NCBI GenBank assembly: GCA_965205685.1
Contig: OZ242174.1
Span: 248,001 to 312,000 of the forward strand
DNA from: WTFY01 sp965205685
GTDB taxonomy: Bacteria; Pseudomonadota; Gammaproteobacteria; UBA4575
DNA: 64,000 nucleotides
Reading direction: 5' to 3'
The position numbers were made by a program, and so were the translations under genes. Numbering within the stretch: position 1 is the first letter of the stretch; the number at the start of each line of letters is the position of its first letter. Positions 28,188 through 37,176 of the stretch are shown here, piece by piece. The notes beneath the pieces were generated by a model. It was not told the origin of the DNA and searched no databases. It worked only from the letters and a program-made list of their open reading frames with translations.

Positions 28188-29456
28188 CTAATTTCCCTTG
28201 CCGTGGCCGGATCGAAAGCCCGGGTACACGAACGCACCGGAGATCCGTTCGCAGTCCCGTTCCGTGATGCCCTCGGCCCTGGCGATGCTGTACCAGCGCT
28301 CACGCACCACCCGTTCCATGGCCTGGATCGTGGCATCGGCATGATCACGGTCCAGCAGGAATCGTGAATGTTGCGACAACAGGTTGTCGGCGCTTGCATG
28401 GCGCCCCCTGTCGCCGCAGCTGAGGGCGAGGTCGCGCCGTTCGGTGCCAATGGGCATCGACGGGATCAGGTCATAGGCGGGCGACAGGCTCCAGCCGGCA
28501 TCGAAGGCAATGACGGCGTGATTGCGGGGATGATCGTCCGTATTCGAGATCAGCGCGTTGAAGCACATCCGCCTGAAGAGTTCCTGGGCATCCTGTTGCG
28601 GGCGTTGCGAGATTCGCCGCAGCTCTTCTGCCAGCAGCACGTAGGACCACTTGTCCCGGTCCGCGTGAGAATCCTCTGCGCGCAGCAGGGTCAGGGCGCT
28701 CAACAGCCGCGCACGGCGATAGCCCGCCGCAACCCTTGCGCGATCAAAGCGCTTGACCATCAGCACGTCGCGCCCGCCCACCGTCACGATGCGGCTCATC
28801 GGCGTTTGCAGGCCGCATTCACGCGCAAGCACGAGCATGGAGTGTTCAACGCGGGCGTGATTCCAGCGGTCGTCCGGGTGGTTGAATTTCGCGATCCAGA
28901 GGCTGTCGTCATCCTCTATGACGGCCTTGGGGCGCGCACCGCCCATGGACATGCCGGCGAGCAGTAATGCCTGGGCCCGTTCTGCATCCGTATGGACCGG
29001 CAGTTCCTCATCGGCGATGACGGCATCCGCCAGGTGCTGCAACTCGGCAAGATGCAGGGTGCGGGAGAACCTTCGAAGCGGTGCCGGAGGCTCCCGGTTC
29101 AGTCCGAAGCTCAGGGCGCCTGCGCGATCCTCCGGTGAATACAGCAGGTAATCAAGTTCACCGAGCGCCGCCTGTCTGGAATGTCTTTCGATGACCCGCC
29201 GGCCCCAGTAATCCGGCCCCGCATCACGAAGTGCCCCGAAAATGCCCTGGAGCCTCCCCGTCTCGAAGGTCTCGGTTGTGAGTTTGAGTTCGATCGGGTC
29301 GATGGCCACGGCATTCTCGCGTGCGAGGTAACTTTTCCCGTAGACGAACCTGCCGATCGGGTTCCCTCGCCGGTCGGCACCGAGCACGAACCTGCCCGCC
29401 GTCACGAAGTCCGTCTCGCCGGGCAGCACAATGTACACGTAGCACTCGTCGTTCAT
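28188..29456 (-). CDS. hipA: HipA-family serine/threonine kinase toxin
   Basis: 422 residues. HipA phosphorylates a translation factor (GltX in E. coli) and induces dormancy. The N-subdomain is followed by GMSMGGARPKAVIED (substrate/ATP loop) and IAKFNHP (ATP Lys). ALISNTDDHPRNHAV is the catalytic loop with Asp and Asn, and PAYDLIPS is the metal-binding motif. The antitoxin gene is immediately upstream, nine bases apart. The pair sits where hisI is often found. Confidence 0.92.
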   Translation of the reverse strand: MNDECYVYIVLPGETDFVTAGRFVLGADRRGNPIGRFVYGKSYLARENAVAIDPIELKLTTETFETGRLQGIFGALRDAGPDYWGRRVIERHSRQAALGELDYLLYSPEDRAGALSFGLNREPPAPLRRFSRTLHLAELQHLADAVIADEELPVHTDAERAQALLLAGMSMGGARPKAVIEDDDSLWIAKFNHPDDRWNHARVEHSMLVLARECGLQTPMSRIVTVGGRDVLMVKRFDRARVAAGYRRARLLSALTLLRAEDSHADRDKWSYVLLAEELRRISQRPQQDAQELFRRMCFNALISNTDDHPRNHAVIAFDAGWSLSPAYDLIPSMPIGTERRDLALSCGDRGRHASADNLLSQHSRFLLDRDHADATIQAMERVVRERWYSIARAEGITERDCERISGAFVYPGFRSGHGKGN

Positions 29457-29465
29457 TCCACGGTC

Positions 29466-29807
29466 CTAGAAATCGCTGTCCAGGCGCTCCGGCTGGCGGG
29501 CCCGGGCACGCTCGCGGTGCACGCTTAGTGCAAGCCCCTCCGTATCGAGTGCCGGGTCGGCAATCTCGCCCAACGGTTCCAGCAGGTCATACGCCCAAAG
29601 CAGCGCCAGATAGACGGCAATGCCGGTCGAGGGCTTGCCTTGCTCGGCGCAGGACACCGGCCGAGGGCCGGTGCCGATCCTGTCGGCAACGTCCTGGATC
29701 GTCAGGTTTCTGCGCAGCCTTGCGGTACGCAGGTTGGCGCCTAGCTGTTTCAGCGCCCGCTCCACAGGGTAGGGGGGCGCGGTGGTCAATGCGTTTCGCG
29801 CAGTCAT
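29466..29807 (-). CDS. hipB: HipB-family XRE antitoxin
   Basis: 113 residues with one helix-turn-helix: LGANLRTARLRRNLTIQDVADRIGTG, then a helix ending GIAVYLALLWAYDLLEPL. HipB binds HipA and operator DNA. First gene of the minus-strand hipBA operon, with a palindrome-bearing A+T-rich region upstream. Confidence 0.88.
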   Translation of the reverse strand: MTARNALTTAPPYPVERALKQLGANLRTARLRRNLTIQDVADRIGTGPRPVSCAEQGKPSTGIAVYLALLWAYDLLEPLGEIADPALDTEGLALSVHRERARARQPERLDSDF

Positions 29808-29837
29808 ATGCTCTAAAATATATATTATAGTTTATAG

Positions 29838-29855
29838 TATGCTCTTAATAGCATA
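29838..29855. promoter_or_regulatory. HipB operator candidate
   Basis: Inverted repeat TATGCT-(6 bases)-AGCATA about 30 bases upstream of the hipB start, within a strongly A+T-rich block at 29813-29861. Position and symmetry fit an autoregulatory operator. Confidence 0.5.
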
Positions 29856-29861
29856 TTTATT

Positions 29862-30162
29862 TTGGATAACCAAGTGAATCTCGTCGACTTCGAGGTGCCT
29901 CAAAAGGATCAAAAGCCTTCGGGCACACATGAGGGCACCATCCCCGAAGTCGCCCCGCGGTGGAGCCTGTGCGAGGCGTATGGACTTCACAATGGATGGA
30001 ACCGGAATCGGGGCTGCTGAATCCCGGCCCTGCGGAATTTCTTCACCCACGGTGCCCTTGTCCTTGGGGCTCTTTCGGTATGATTGCTGCGATTCGGGGT
30101 GAATGCCGACCGCCGGACATCCCGGGATGGGGGTTGCTCAGGGACGGCGAGCGGATTTCAAA
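29862..30162. other. non-coding region between hipB and hisE
   Basis: About 300 bases without a supported gene. I looked for a HisI remnant (HTG and C-x-x-C type motifs) and saw none. Confidence 0.4.
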
Positions 30163-30191
30163 CTGAGACGGTTCCACAAAGGCGCTATAAT
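30163..30191 (+). promoter_or_regulatory. sigma-70-type promoter of hisE-tatABC
   Basis: -35-like CTGAGA at 30163-30168 and a perfect TATAAT at 30186-30191 with 17 bases between, 56 bases before the hisE start. It would drive hisE and the tat genes independently of the interrupted upstream his cluster. Confidence 0.55.
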
Positions 30192-30247
30192 AGAGGCGCA
30201 GGCCGGGCCTGTGGTACTGTAGGGGGCCGCAGCCTGGCGAACACAAG

Positions 30248-30574
30248 ATGAGCACCGACGACACCCTGCACCGACTTGCCGAGACCCTTGAGGCTCGCAA
30301 GCAGGCCTCACCCGAGGACTCCTACGTGGCAGCACTGTATGCGGGCGGACTCGAGGCGATGCTTGACAAGGTCCGCGAGGAAGCCCAGGAGACCGTGGAA
30401 GCGGCCGGCGGGGATCCCGAGCACCTGGTCCACGAAGTGGCCGACCTGTGGTTTCACTGCATGGTGCTGCTGGCCTACCGGGACTTGGGTCCTGGCGCGG
30501 TGCTGGACGAGCTCGAGCGCAGGTTCGGGACCTCGGGACTTGTGGAGAAGGCACAACGCGAGCGCTCACGTTGA
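30248..30574 (+). CDS. hisE: phosphoribosyl-ATP pyrophosphatase
   Basis: 108 residues, stand-alone HisE. Second step of histidine biosynthesis. The MazG-like all-alpha fold shows YVAALYAGGLEAMLDKVREEAQETVEAA and HEVADLWFHCMVLLAYRDL, with the Mg-binding Glu and Asp residues in place. It is followed after 37 bases by tatA, an order common in gammaproteobacteria; hisI, which usually precedes it, is absent from this window. Confidence 0.95.
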   Translation: MSTDDTLHRLAETLEARKQASPEDSYVAALYAGGLEAMLDKVREEAQETVEAAGGDPEHLVHEVADLWFHCMVLLAYRDLGPGAVLDELERRFGTSGLVEKAQRERSR

Positions 30575-30611
30575 GCCCGGACATTTATTTGAGCGAACCG
30601 GAGTACACGTT

Positions 30612-30794
30612 ATGGGAATCAGCCCCTGGCAGTTATTGATCGTACTGTTGATCATCGTGCTGATATTCGGCACGAAAAAATTGCGCAACATTGGCGGGGA
30701 CATCGGCAGCGCGGTCAAGAACTTCAAGAAATCCGTCAAAGACGACAGCGAGCCCGAAGAGCCCAAGGCCGAGAAAGCCCCGCCGAAAGAATAG
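30612..30794 (+). CDS. tatA: twin-arginine translocase subunit TatA
   Basis: 60 residues. One membrane segment at about 6-22 (WQLLIVLLIIVLIFGTKK), the hinge FGTKKLRNIGGDIGSAVKNFKK and a charged tail, exactly TatA. It oligomerises to form the pore for folded proteins. Start at ATG 30612; the longer frame reading through from 30276 is not real. Confidence 0.96.
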   Translation: MGISPWQLLIVLLIIVLIFGTKKLRNIGGDIGSAVKNFKKSVKDDSEPEEPKAEKAPPKE

Positions 30795-30806
30795 TCCCCC
30801 CGAATC

Positions 30807-31172
30807 ATGTTCGATTTCGGCTTCTGGGAGCTTGCCCTGATCATGGTGGTGGTGTTGCTGGTGGTCGGCCCCGAACGCCTGCCGCGCCTGGCCGCCCAGG
30901 CGGGTCACTGGTTCGGCAAGGCCAAGCGCACCCTGACCGCCTTTCGTGCCGACATCGAATCCGAGATCCGCGCCAGCGAACTCAAGGAGATGCTGGAGAA
31001 ACAGCAGTCCGAGATCGGCGAGCTGAAGTCCATCCTCAAGGACACGCAGCGCGAGATCGAGGAGGACTTCGAAGACGACGACGATGACTCGCTGGTCGCC
31101 GCCGTCGAAAAGCAGATCGAGTCTTCCGACATAAAGCCCGCCCCCACCGCCGAGAAGCCCGATGGCGACTGA
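30807..31172 (+). CDS. tatB: twin-arginine translocase subunit TatB
   Basis: 121 residues. N-terminal FDFGFWELALIMVVVLLVVGPERLP is the TatB signature (membrane helix, then Gly-Pro-Glu-Arg-Leu-Pro). An amphipathic helix and a long acidic coiled region follow. Forms the signal-recognition complex with TatC. Overlaps tatC by 11 bases. Confidence 0.96.
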   Translation: MFDFGFWELALIMVVVLLVVGPERLPRLAAQAGHWFGKAKRTLTAFRADIESEIRASELKEMLEKQQSEIGELKSILKDTQREIEEDFEDDDDDSLVAAVEKQIESSDIKPAPTAEKPDGD

Positions 31173-32061
31173 ACCCGCAGGCACCGATTCCAAGCACGAG
31201 ACGCTGCTCACGCACCTCTACGAGCTGCGCTCGCGCCTGATGTGGATCGTCGGCAGCGTGTTCGCGATGCTGATCGTGCTGTTCCCGTTCGCCAACACCC
31301 TGTACGGCTGGCTCGCCGGGCCCCTGATGGCACACCTGCCCGAGGCCAGCACCATGGTCGCGATCGAGGTGGCCTCGCCGTTTCTGACCCCGTTCAAGCT
31401 GGTCTTCCTGGTCAGCCTGGTGCTGGCCGTGCCGATCATCTTCTACCATGGCTGGGCGTTCGTCGCCCCGGGCCTGTACAGCAGCGAGAAACGGCTGGTG
31501 TTCCCGATCCTTTTGTCGAGCTCGGTGCTGTTCTACGTCGGCATGGCGTTCGCCTACTACGTCGTCTTCCCCCTGATGTTCGGCTTTTTCACGGCGGTGG
31601 CCCCGGAAGGGGTTGCGGTGATGACCGACATCGGGCGCTATCTCGATTTCGTCATGAAGATCTTCATCGCCTTCGGTGCGGCGTTCGAGGTGCCGGTGGT
31701 GACCCTGGTGCTGGTGCGCATGGGCGTGACCACCCCGGACAAGATGGCCGCCAAGCGCCCCTACGTGATCGTCGCCGCCTTCGTGGTCGGCATGCTGCTG
31801 ACCCCGCCCGATGTCATCTCCCAGGTGTTGCTCGCCATCCCGGTGTGGATCCTGTTCGAGCTGGGCCTCGCGTTCTCGCGCTTGGTCACGCCCAAGGAAG
31901 TGGACGATCCCCTGCCCGATGCAGAGCCTGTCACAGCCGAGGGTGCGCAGGCCCCGAGTGCGCCGGGTGCAGTGCCGCTCTCGCCCGAGGAACAGGCCGC
32001 CGAACTGGCCCCGGTGAAGCCGCTGGAGGATGATGAGGACACGAAGGAATCCCCCGACTAG
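31162..32061 (+). CDS. tatC: twin-arginine translocase subunit TatC
   Basis: 299 residues with six membrane helices. The N-terminal HLYELRSRL and the first periplasmic loop are the RR-signal contact site, and FYHGWAFVAPGLYSSEK is also conserved. The C-terminal 60 residues are an unusually long Pro/Glu/Ala-rich cytoplasmic tail. It completes the tatABC operon. Confidence 0.96.
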   Translation: MATEPAGTDSKHETLLTHLYELRSRLMWIVGSVFAMLIVLFPFANTLYGWLAGPLMAHLPEASTMVAIEVASPFLTPFKLVFLVSLVLAVPIIFYHGWAFVAPGLYSSEKRLVFPILLSSSVLFYVGMAFAYYVVFPLMFGFFTAVAPEGVAVMTDIGRYLDFVMKIFIAFGAAFEVPVVTLVLVRMGVTTPDKMAAKRPYVIVAAFVVGMLLTPPDVISQVLLAIPVWILFELGLAFSRLVTPKEVDDPLPDAEPVTAEGAQAPSAPGAVPLSPEEQAAELAPVKPLEDDEDTKESPD

Positions 32062-32123
32062 GCTAGCAGACACCCCCCGGCATTTGGTGCATAATTGCCG
32101 ACTTTCAATTCACCACGTTTTTC

Positions 32124-33668
32124 GTGAAAAAACCGATCAAGCTTCGTAAGCGTGTCCTGCTGGTGATTCTGGACGGCTTCGGCGTGAATCCCAGCAAGGC
32201 CAACAACGCCGTGATGCACGCGCAGACCCCGCGCCTGGATCATTATTTCTCCAGCTACCCGCACACCGTGCTGGAGGCCTCCGGCGAAGCGGTCGGCCTG
32301 CCGCCCGGACAGATGGGCAACTCCGAGGTCGGGCACATGACCATCGGCTGCGGCTCGGTCATACGCCAGGACCTGATCCGCATCAACGAGGCCATCGCCG
32401 ACGGCAGCCTGTTCGAGATGTCGCCGCTGGTTCGCGCCATCAAGAAGGGCAAGAAAAACGATGGCCACGTGCACCTGATCGGTCTGCTCTCGGACGGCGG
32501 CGTACACTCGCACATCAACCACATCATCGCCCTGATCAAGCTGTGCCGCGACCACGACACCCGCCCAATGCTGCACCTGATCACGGACGGGCGCGATGCC
32601 CCGCCCAAGAGTGCGCGCAAATACCTGCAGCGCCTGAACCGGGCCCTGAACAAGGCCGACGGCGTCATCGCAACGGTCATGGGCCGCTATTTCGCGATGG
32701 ACCGCGACCGGCGCTGGGATCGAACGGAAAAGGCTTGGCGCGCCTTGGTGCGGAACGAGGGCGAGCAGTCCGGCGATGCCAAGAGCGCGATCCTGAATGC
32801 ATACGAGCGCGGCGAGGGCGACGAGTTCATCGTGCCGACCGTGTTGCCTGAGGCAAAACCCATGGGTGCGGGCGCCTCGGTCATCTTCTGCAATTTCCGC
32901 AACGACCGCCCGCTGCAGCTCAGCAAGGCACTCGCCAAGGAAGACTTCCACGCCTTCGAGCGCGGCGAGGGCTTCGAGCCGGTGCGCCTGACCATGATGA
33001 CGAAATACAGCAAGGAATTTCTTGGCCCGGTGGTGTTCCCGCCGCGGCGTCCGGACACCAACCTCGCCAAGATCATCAGCAAGCTCGACATGCACCAGTT
33101 TCACTGTGCGGAAACCGAGAAGTACCCGCACGTGACCTACTTCATCAACGGCGGGCACGAGGAGGCCTACGAGGGCGAGGACCGCAAGATCATCCCATCG
33201 CCCAAGGTCGACACCTACGACCAGCAGCCCGAGATGAGCGCCGAGGAAGTCGCCGACGAGGTGATCAAGGCGATCCGCAACGACGCCTACGCCCTGATGG
33301 TGACCAACTTCGCCAACGGCGACATGGTCGGGCACACGGCCAAGAAGGAGGCGGTGATTGCGGCCCTGCAGGCCGTCGACATCCATGCCGGGCGCGTGCT
33401 CGATGCTGCGGTCGAGCAGGGCATCTCGGTGGTGGTGACCTCCGATCACGGCAACTGCGACGAGATGGTCAACCCGCACACCGGTGAGCCGCACACACAG
33501 CACACCACTTACCCGGTGCCGTGCCTGGTGATCGATGAGGGCAACTGGGATCTTGCCAACGGGCGTGGACTGAGCGACGTGGCCCCGACCATCCTGCAGT
33601 TGATGGGGATCCGAAAGCCCAAGGCCATGACCGGGCGATCCCTGCTGGTGCCCTACAACGGGCGCTGA
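32124..33668 (+). CDS. gpmI: 2,3-bisphosphoglycerate-independent phosphoglycerate mutase
   Basis: 514 residues, the normal length. Interconverts 3- and 2-phosphoglycerate through a phosphoserine in a di-Mn site of the alkaline-phosphatase superfamily. LLVILDGFGVN carries the first metal Asp, GQMGNSEVGHMTIG the phosphorylated Ser, NFANGDMVGHT and TSDHGNCDEM the remaining ligands. Starts at GTG 32124 after a 62-base gap from tatC. Confidence 0.97.
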   Translation: MKKPIKLRKRVLLVILDGFGVNPSKANNAVMHAQTPRLDHYFSSYPHTVLEASGEAVGLPPGQMGNSEVGHMTIGCGSVIRQDLIRINEAIADGSLFEMSPLVRAIKKGKKNDGHVHLIGLLSDGGVHSHINHIIALIKLCRDHDTRPMLHLITDGRDAPPKSARKYLQRLNRALNKADGVIATVMGRYFAMDRDRRWDRTEKAWRALVRNEGEQSGDAKSAILNAYERGEGDEFIVPTVLPEAKPMGAGASVIFCNFRNDRPLQLSKALAKEDFHAFERGEGFEPVRLTMMTKYSKEFLGPVVFPPRRPDTNLAKIISKLDMHQFHCAETEKYPHVTYFINGGHEEAYEGEDRKIIPSPKVDTYDQQPEMSAEEVADEVIKAIRNDAYALMVTNFANGDMVGHTAKKEAVIAALQAVDIHAGRVLDAAVEQGISVVVTSDHGNCDEMVNPHTGEPHTQHTTYPVPCLVIDEGNWDLANGRGLSDVAPTILQLMGIRKPKAMTGRSLLVPYNGR

Positions 33669-34375
33669 CGTACAGTAAGAATTATTAGTTAGCCAAGGGC
33701 TATTTTATCCTACATGGTGCAGGATGCGATTTGGAACAGCAGATGCGCCGCAGTGCCGATTGGATGTATTGTCTGTCACTCTGGGTCAGTGGTTTAGCTA
33801 TGCCTTAGTTGTTTGTCGGGAATATTTCACCAGGCAACGGAAAGAAATCAAAATACATCCCCCATCTTTGTAGGCTATACCTCAATTGAGTTTAGTCCCT
33901 TCCCGCTATCCTGAATCGGACTGCAGTTAGTAGGTGTCAAACCGGTGCCTTCCAGCATTGTATGAGAATCCGACAGGTCAAAGAGTATGGGCTGCGACAC
34001 ATAACCTTTCGCCCCATTAAGATGAGTTTTACATATATCTTATGAATAGGAGGTCCCTAATCCTCACCCCCTAGACCCAAGATATACGGTGTTCCCTGCG
34101 ACCATGGTGCAGCTGACCTCATTTGTTAACGTGAGACGATCAGACCGATTTCGAGCAAGCACATTAAGTACATACTATCCAAGGTTGGAATTTGACAGTG
34201 AAGTCTGACCTGATTCAGTATGAGTCTGGTCGTCTATGAGAAGGAAACTGTAGCTGGGTCTCCTGCTAAATCAGCGATCTTTCTGAGCGAATGTGCAGGA
34301 TAATTGCATGCACGCATTTGGTCAAAATGGCCTGATACCCTTGCCGGTCGATAATTTTAGAAATAAGGAAATCGT
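33669..34375. other. 707-base intergenic region
   Basis: No supported gene, RNA or repeat. Composition is clearly A+T-richer than gpmI, consistent with decayed accessory DNA. The promoter of the downstream lipoprotein gene must lie near its right end. Confidence 0.4.
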
Positions 34376-35671
34376 ATGCATACTGGTCATCACGTTTCAG
34401 TTTCACATCTTGCATTTGTTGTAGTGCTCCTGTCTATTCTTTCCGCCTGTAGCGGTGGAGGAGGAGGGGGAAGCGATTCACTTTCTAATGTTCCCGAAAT
34501 TCCTCTCAATCAGGTCCAAATTTCAGAAACCCGAATGCAGGGAGTGTCTGAATCCCAACTGACAGCCTATCTCCAGGAAATGGTGCAGGGGCCCTGGGGG
34601 CCGGAAGGGGATACATTTGGGGAAGGGGTTCGGGGATTTTTTCTGTGGAAGAGTCCGCCCGTAGTCAGAACAGAGACAGGTGCAAATCCCGAACACCGCA
34701 GACTAGTGGAAAGGGTAGTGGACCAACTGAACGACTGGCTGCCGGCCGAGAACAGGATGATCATGGGCGAACCTACGGGTCGTCGCCCACAGGGGGCAAC
34801 CACACGAGGGCGTGCCCCAGTTATGTGGCAGGTGCCCGGTGGTGAGATTCACGTTTCATTCCGACACGCATTTGAGGGTGGAGTAGCGCACCCCAGAACA
34901 AGTACATCCCATGACCTGATGTCTGGGCGGCAGGTTATGAACATGACTTCATCCTTGGTTGAGATTGCACCTGACAGATTGGGTGGCCATGCTCTGTACG
35001 GTGCCATTGTTCATGAGATGATCCATGCGCTCGGCATTCAGGGCCATGTACCCGAGAGCGTTTATCCAGATACGCTGTTGCCAGACATGGGTATTTTGCC
35101 CGGAGAAGCGGAAATCCAGGACATCCCGAGGATTGATGGCGAGGCACTGATGACAACCTATTCCCGCTATACACGTGGGGAAGGGAGGGACGATATCAAC
35201 GCTACAAGCCTCGGCCCGTGGGCATCCAGCATCCCGGCCATAAGTGCAAATATCCGAACGGCAGGGGGTAGCGTGTCATTTGGAGCAGAGTATCGGTCGC
35301 AATGGATACGAGCTTGGGACAAAGGGCCGATTCCATCTGCTCCTTTGTCAAATTCCGGTATCACAGGCACTGCGACTTGGGGTGGAGATCTGATCGGCTA
35401 CACGAATAATGGTGCATCGGCCCGCGGGGATGCTGAAATTACCATAGAGATGCAGACCCTGACAGGGGATGCGGAATTCAGCAACATCACGTCTCAGGGA
35501 AGTTCTTGGGGAGCGGATTTGCAGTATACGATTTCGGTCTATGGTAACTATCTGACCGCTACTGGTACCAGCGATTCTCTGGTTGCCCAGTTCAGAGGGT
35601 CGAATCACGAAGCGGTGACAGGTGTTTTGGCGACAGACAATCTTAGGGGTGCATTTGGGGCCACGCGCTGA
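34376..35671 (+). CDS. surface lipoprotein with zinc-metalloprotease motif and TbpB-like C-terminus
   Basis: 431 residues. Lipobox LSAC with Cys25, then S and six Gly, a linker, and a middle domain with IVHEMIHALGIQGH (His213, Glu214, His217, Gly220, His224), the HExxH zinc motif with the metzincin-like Gly. The last 110 residues are beta-rich and end GAFGATR. They include the block AQFRGSNHEAVTGV that matches the barrel of the other TbpB-like lipoproteins here. I infer a lipid-anchored peptidase delivered to the surface by Slam. AAGGAAATCGT precedes the ATG. Confidence 0.7.
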   Translation: MHTGHHVSVSHLAFVVVLLSILSACSGGGGGGSDSLSNVPEIPLNQVQISETRMQGVSESQLTAYLQEMVQGPWGPEGDTFGEGVRGFFLWKSPPVVRTETGANPEHRRLVERVVDQLNDWLPAENRMIMGEPTGRRPQGATTRGRAPVMWQVPGGEIHVSFRHAFEGGVAHPRTSTSHDLMSGRQVMNMTSSLVEIAPDRLGGHALYGAIVHEMIHALGIQGHVPESVYPDTLLPDMGILPGEAEIQDIPRIDGEALMTTYSRYTRGEGRDDINATSLGPWASSIPAISANIRTAGGSVSFGAEYRSQWIRAWDKGPIPSAPLSNSGITGTATWGGDLIGYTNNGASARGDAEITIEMQTLTGDAEFSNITSQGSSWGADLQYTISVYGNYLTATGTSDSLVAQFRGSNHEAVTGVLATDNLRGAFGATR

Positions 35672-35849
35672 ATACCGACAAACCAATTTTTACTTATCAA
35701 TCCCTTAGTCTTCTATGTAAGGAGCATTTATGATGCGGGCCAGCGTTTCATCGACCTTGACCACATCCAGCAGGGTAGGTCCTTCAAACGGAGCATGGCC
35801 ATTAACTTGGTTAAACGGACTGGCCCAGCAAGCACTCGCATTAAGATTG

Positions 35850-35970
35850 CGAATAGACCATTGGAGTCAAGTAACGGGGGCAGATAGCTAGGTGCACAAC
35901 AGAAGTTGTAAGAATTGAATCTTTCCTATTTTCATGGACTACCAACAGAAGATCTCGTTCCATCCTACAG
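35850..35970 (-). pseudogene. decayed copy of the pyrimidine-dimer glycosylase 5' region
   Basis: Read on the minus strand, this stretch aligns with the region upstream of and including the first 20 or so codons of the glycosylase gene at 36745-37176. Shared pieces include CRMER, NRKxSIL, the ACTTCTG preceding the start, and a CxxYLxS-like segment after a frameshift. The start codon is lost and stops follow. It indicates a duplication whose copies now flank the relBE pair. Confidence 0.55.
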
Positions 35971-36193
35971 TTGATCTGTATTAACAAGCTCAAGACCTTG
36001 ACCAGGGGTTCCCTGTTGGTACCCGACAACGGGTGCTAGCCTGCCTTTGCCGCTAAGCGCTTGCTGGCTGGAATTCGGCAAGTGCCCAGTCACTTCATCC
36101 AGCTTTCATGGCCGTGCCGGGATCAACCCACCAAGTACACCACCTCGTCCGACGGCGCGAAACCCCGTATATACGCCGGCATCACACAGCTAT

Positions 36194-36219
36194 ATTGTGA
36201 TACAATGAATACATGTATT
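36194..36219. promoter_or_regulatory. RelB operator/promoter region
   Basis: Two adjacent inverted repeats: ATTGT-GAT-ACAAT at 36194-36206 and the palindrome AATACATGTATT at 36208-36219, just before an AAGGAGAG ribosome site and the relB start. This is the layout of an autoregulated toxin-antitoxin promoter. Confidence 0.6.
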
Positions 36220-36236
36220 AAAGGAGAGATCGTGAC

Positions 36237-36464
36237 ATGGCTACTTCCATTCGTCTAGCCCCGGAAACAGAGCGAAGGCTTGATTATCTGGCTTCGCAAA
36301 CCGGACGTACCAAGGCCTACTACCTGCGGGAAATCATCGAACAGGGCATCGAGGAGATGGAGGATTACTATCTTGCCGCTGACGTGCTAGAACGTGTCCG
36401 CAAAGGACAGGAACAGGTGCATTCGTCGGCTGACGTAAGGCAAGGCCTTGGCCTGGAAGATTGA
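36237..36464 (+). CDS. relB: RelB-family ribbon-helix-helix antitoxin
   Basis: 75 residues. MATSIRLAPETERRLDYLASQTGRTKAYYLREIIEQGIEE is a ribbon-helix-helix domain, followed by an acidic toxin-binding tail. AAGGAGAG upstream. It overlaps the toxin gene by 17 bases. Neutralises RelE and represses the operon. Confidence 0.92.
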   Translation: MATSIRLAPETERRLDYLASQTGRTKAYYLREIIEQGIEEMEDYYLAADVLERVRKGQEQVHSSADVRQGLGLED

Positions 36465-36732
36465 GTACGCCGATACGGCTAGGAGGCAGCTCCGCAAGCT
36501 TGACAAGCAGATGGCGCTGCGCGTTGTCGACTTCATGGACCGGCGAATTGCTGGAATGGAGGATCCACGCAGCGCGGGCAAGGCATTGACTGGCCCGCTG
36601 GGTGGTCTCTGGCGTTACCGGATAGGAGAATGCCGAGTGATTTGTGACATAGAGGACGATGCACTGCGTGTGCTTGTAGTGCGGGTGGGCAACCGGCGCG
36701 AAATTTACCGAAATACAAAAGGTTTCCGCTGA
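36448..36732 (+). CDS. relE: RelE-family mRNA interferase toxin
   Basis: 94 residues. WKIEYADTARRQLRKLDKQ, GKALTGPLGGLWRYRIGECRVICDI and LRVLVVRVGNRREIY are the classical RelE core that cleaves mRNA in the ribosomal A site. A TTG at 36448, inside the end of relB, gives the family N-terminus (M)AWKIEY and implies translational coupling. Confidence 0.93.
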   Translation: MAWKIEYADTARRQLRKLDKQMALRVVDFMDRRIAGMEDPRSAGKALTGPLGGLWRYRIGECRVICDIEDDALRVLVVRVGNRREIYRNTKGFR

Positions 36733-36744
36733 CCTGCCAAACAA

Positions 36745-37176
36745 CTAGTCGGGCTGCATCCTTTCCCAGTCCTCCACGCCTCCCGGCACGATGTGAAACA
36801 GCGGGTGGGTGACAGATCCGATCGGATGCTGTGCCAGCCATCCGGGATCACGCACTTGCAGTTTCTTCTGCAGGTGGGCACGTTCAAACGCAAGCTGTCC
36901 CCGGGTGGCTGCAATGGTCCTGCACACCCGGGCATCCACGAACTTGGATTTGTCAAACGCGTGGCCCCGCCGAGCTGCCTCGTCCCACACGGTTTTGAGA
37001 TACCGGGCGATTAACGCCTCGGGTTTCGAGGTATCGCGAAAGCGCTGCAGCTGCGGGTGGTCCCGGTAGCCTTTCGTTTGGCCCTGCAGCACCGCCTGAG
37101 CCAGCAGACCCTCGCGCCAGAGTGCGACCAGGCCCTTGGAATCAAGATAACAGGGATGGAGGGTCCAGAGGCGCAT
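36745..37176 (-). CDS. pyrimidine-dimer DNA glycosylase (T4 endonuclease V type)
   Basis: 143 residues. The N-terminal MRLWTLHPCYLDSKGLVALWREGLLAQAVL is the Pyr_excise family signature, with the catalytic region near the N-terminus. RGQLAFERAHLQKKLQVRDP is a second conserved block. It excises UV-induced cyclobutane dimers. The usual third helix reads HPQLQRF. The ATG at 37176 matches the family; upstream codons do not. Convergent with relE. A decayed duplicate lies at about 35850-35970. Confidence 0.85.
   Translation of the reverse strand: MRLWTLHPCYLDSKGLVALWREGLLAQAVLQGQTKGYRDHPQLQRFRDTSKPEALIARYLKTVWDEAARRGHAFDKSKFVDARVCRTIAATRGQLAFERAHLQKKLQVRDPGWLAQHPIGSVTHPLFHIVPGGVEDWERMQPD

Noticed and set aside
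29862..30247. Possible hisI remnant between hipB and hisE
   Set aside because: No segment resembling the HisI metal-binding motifs in any frame.
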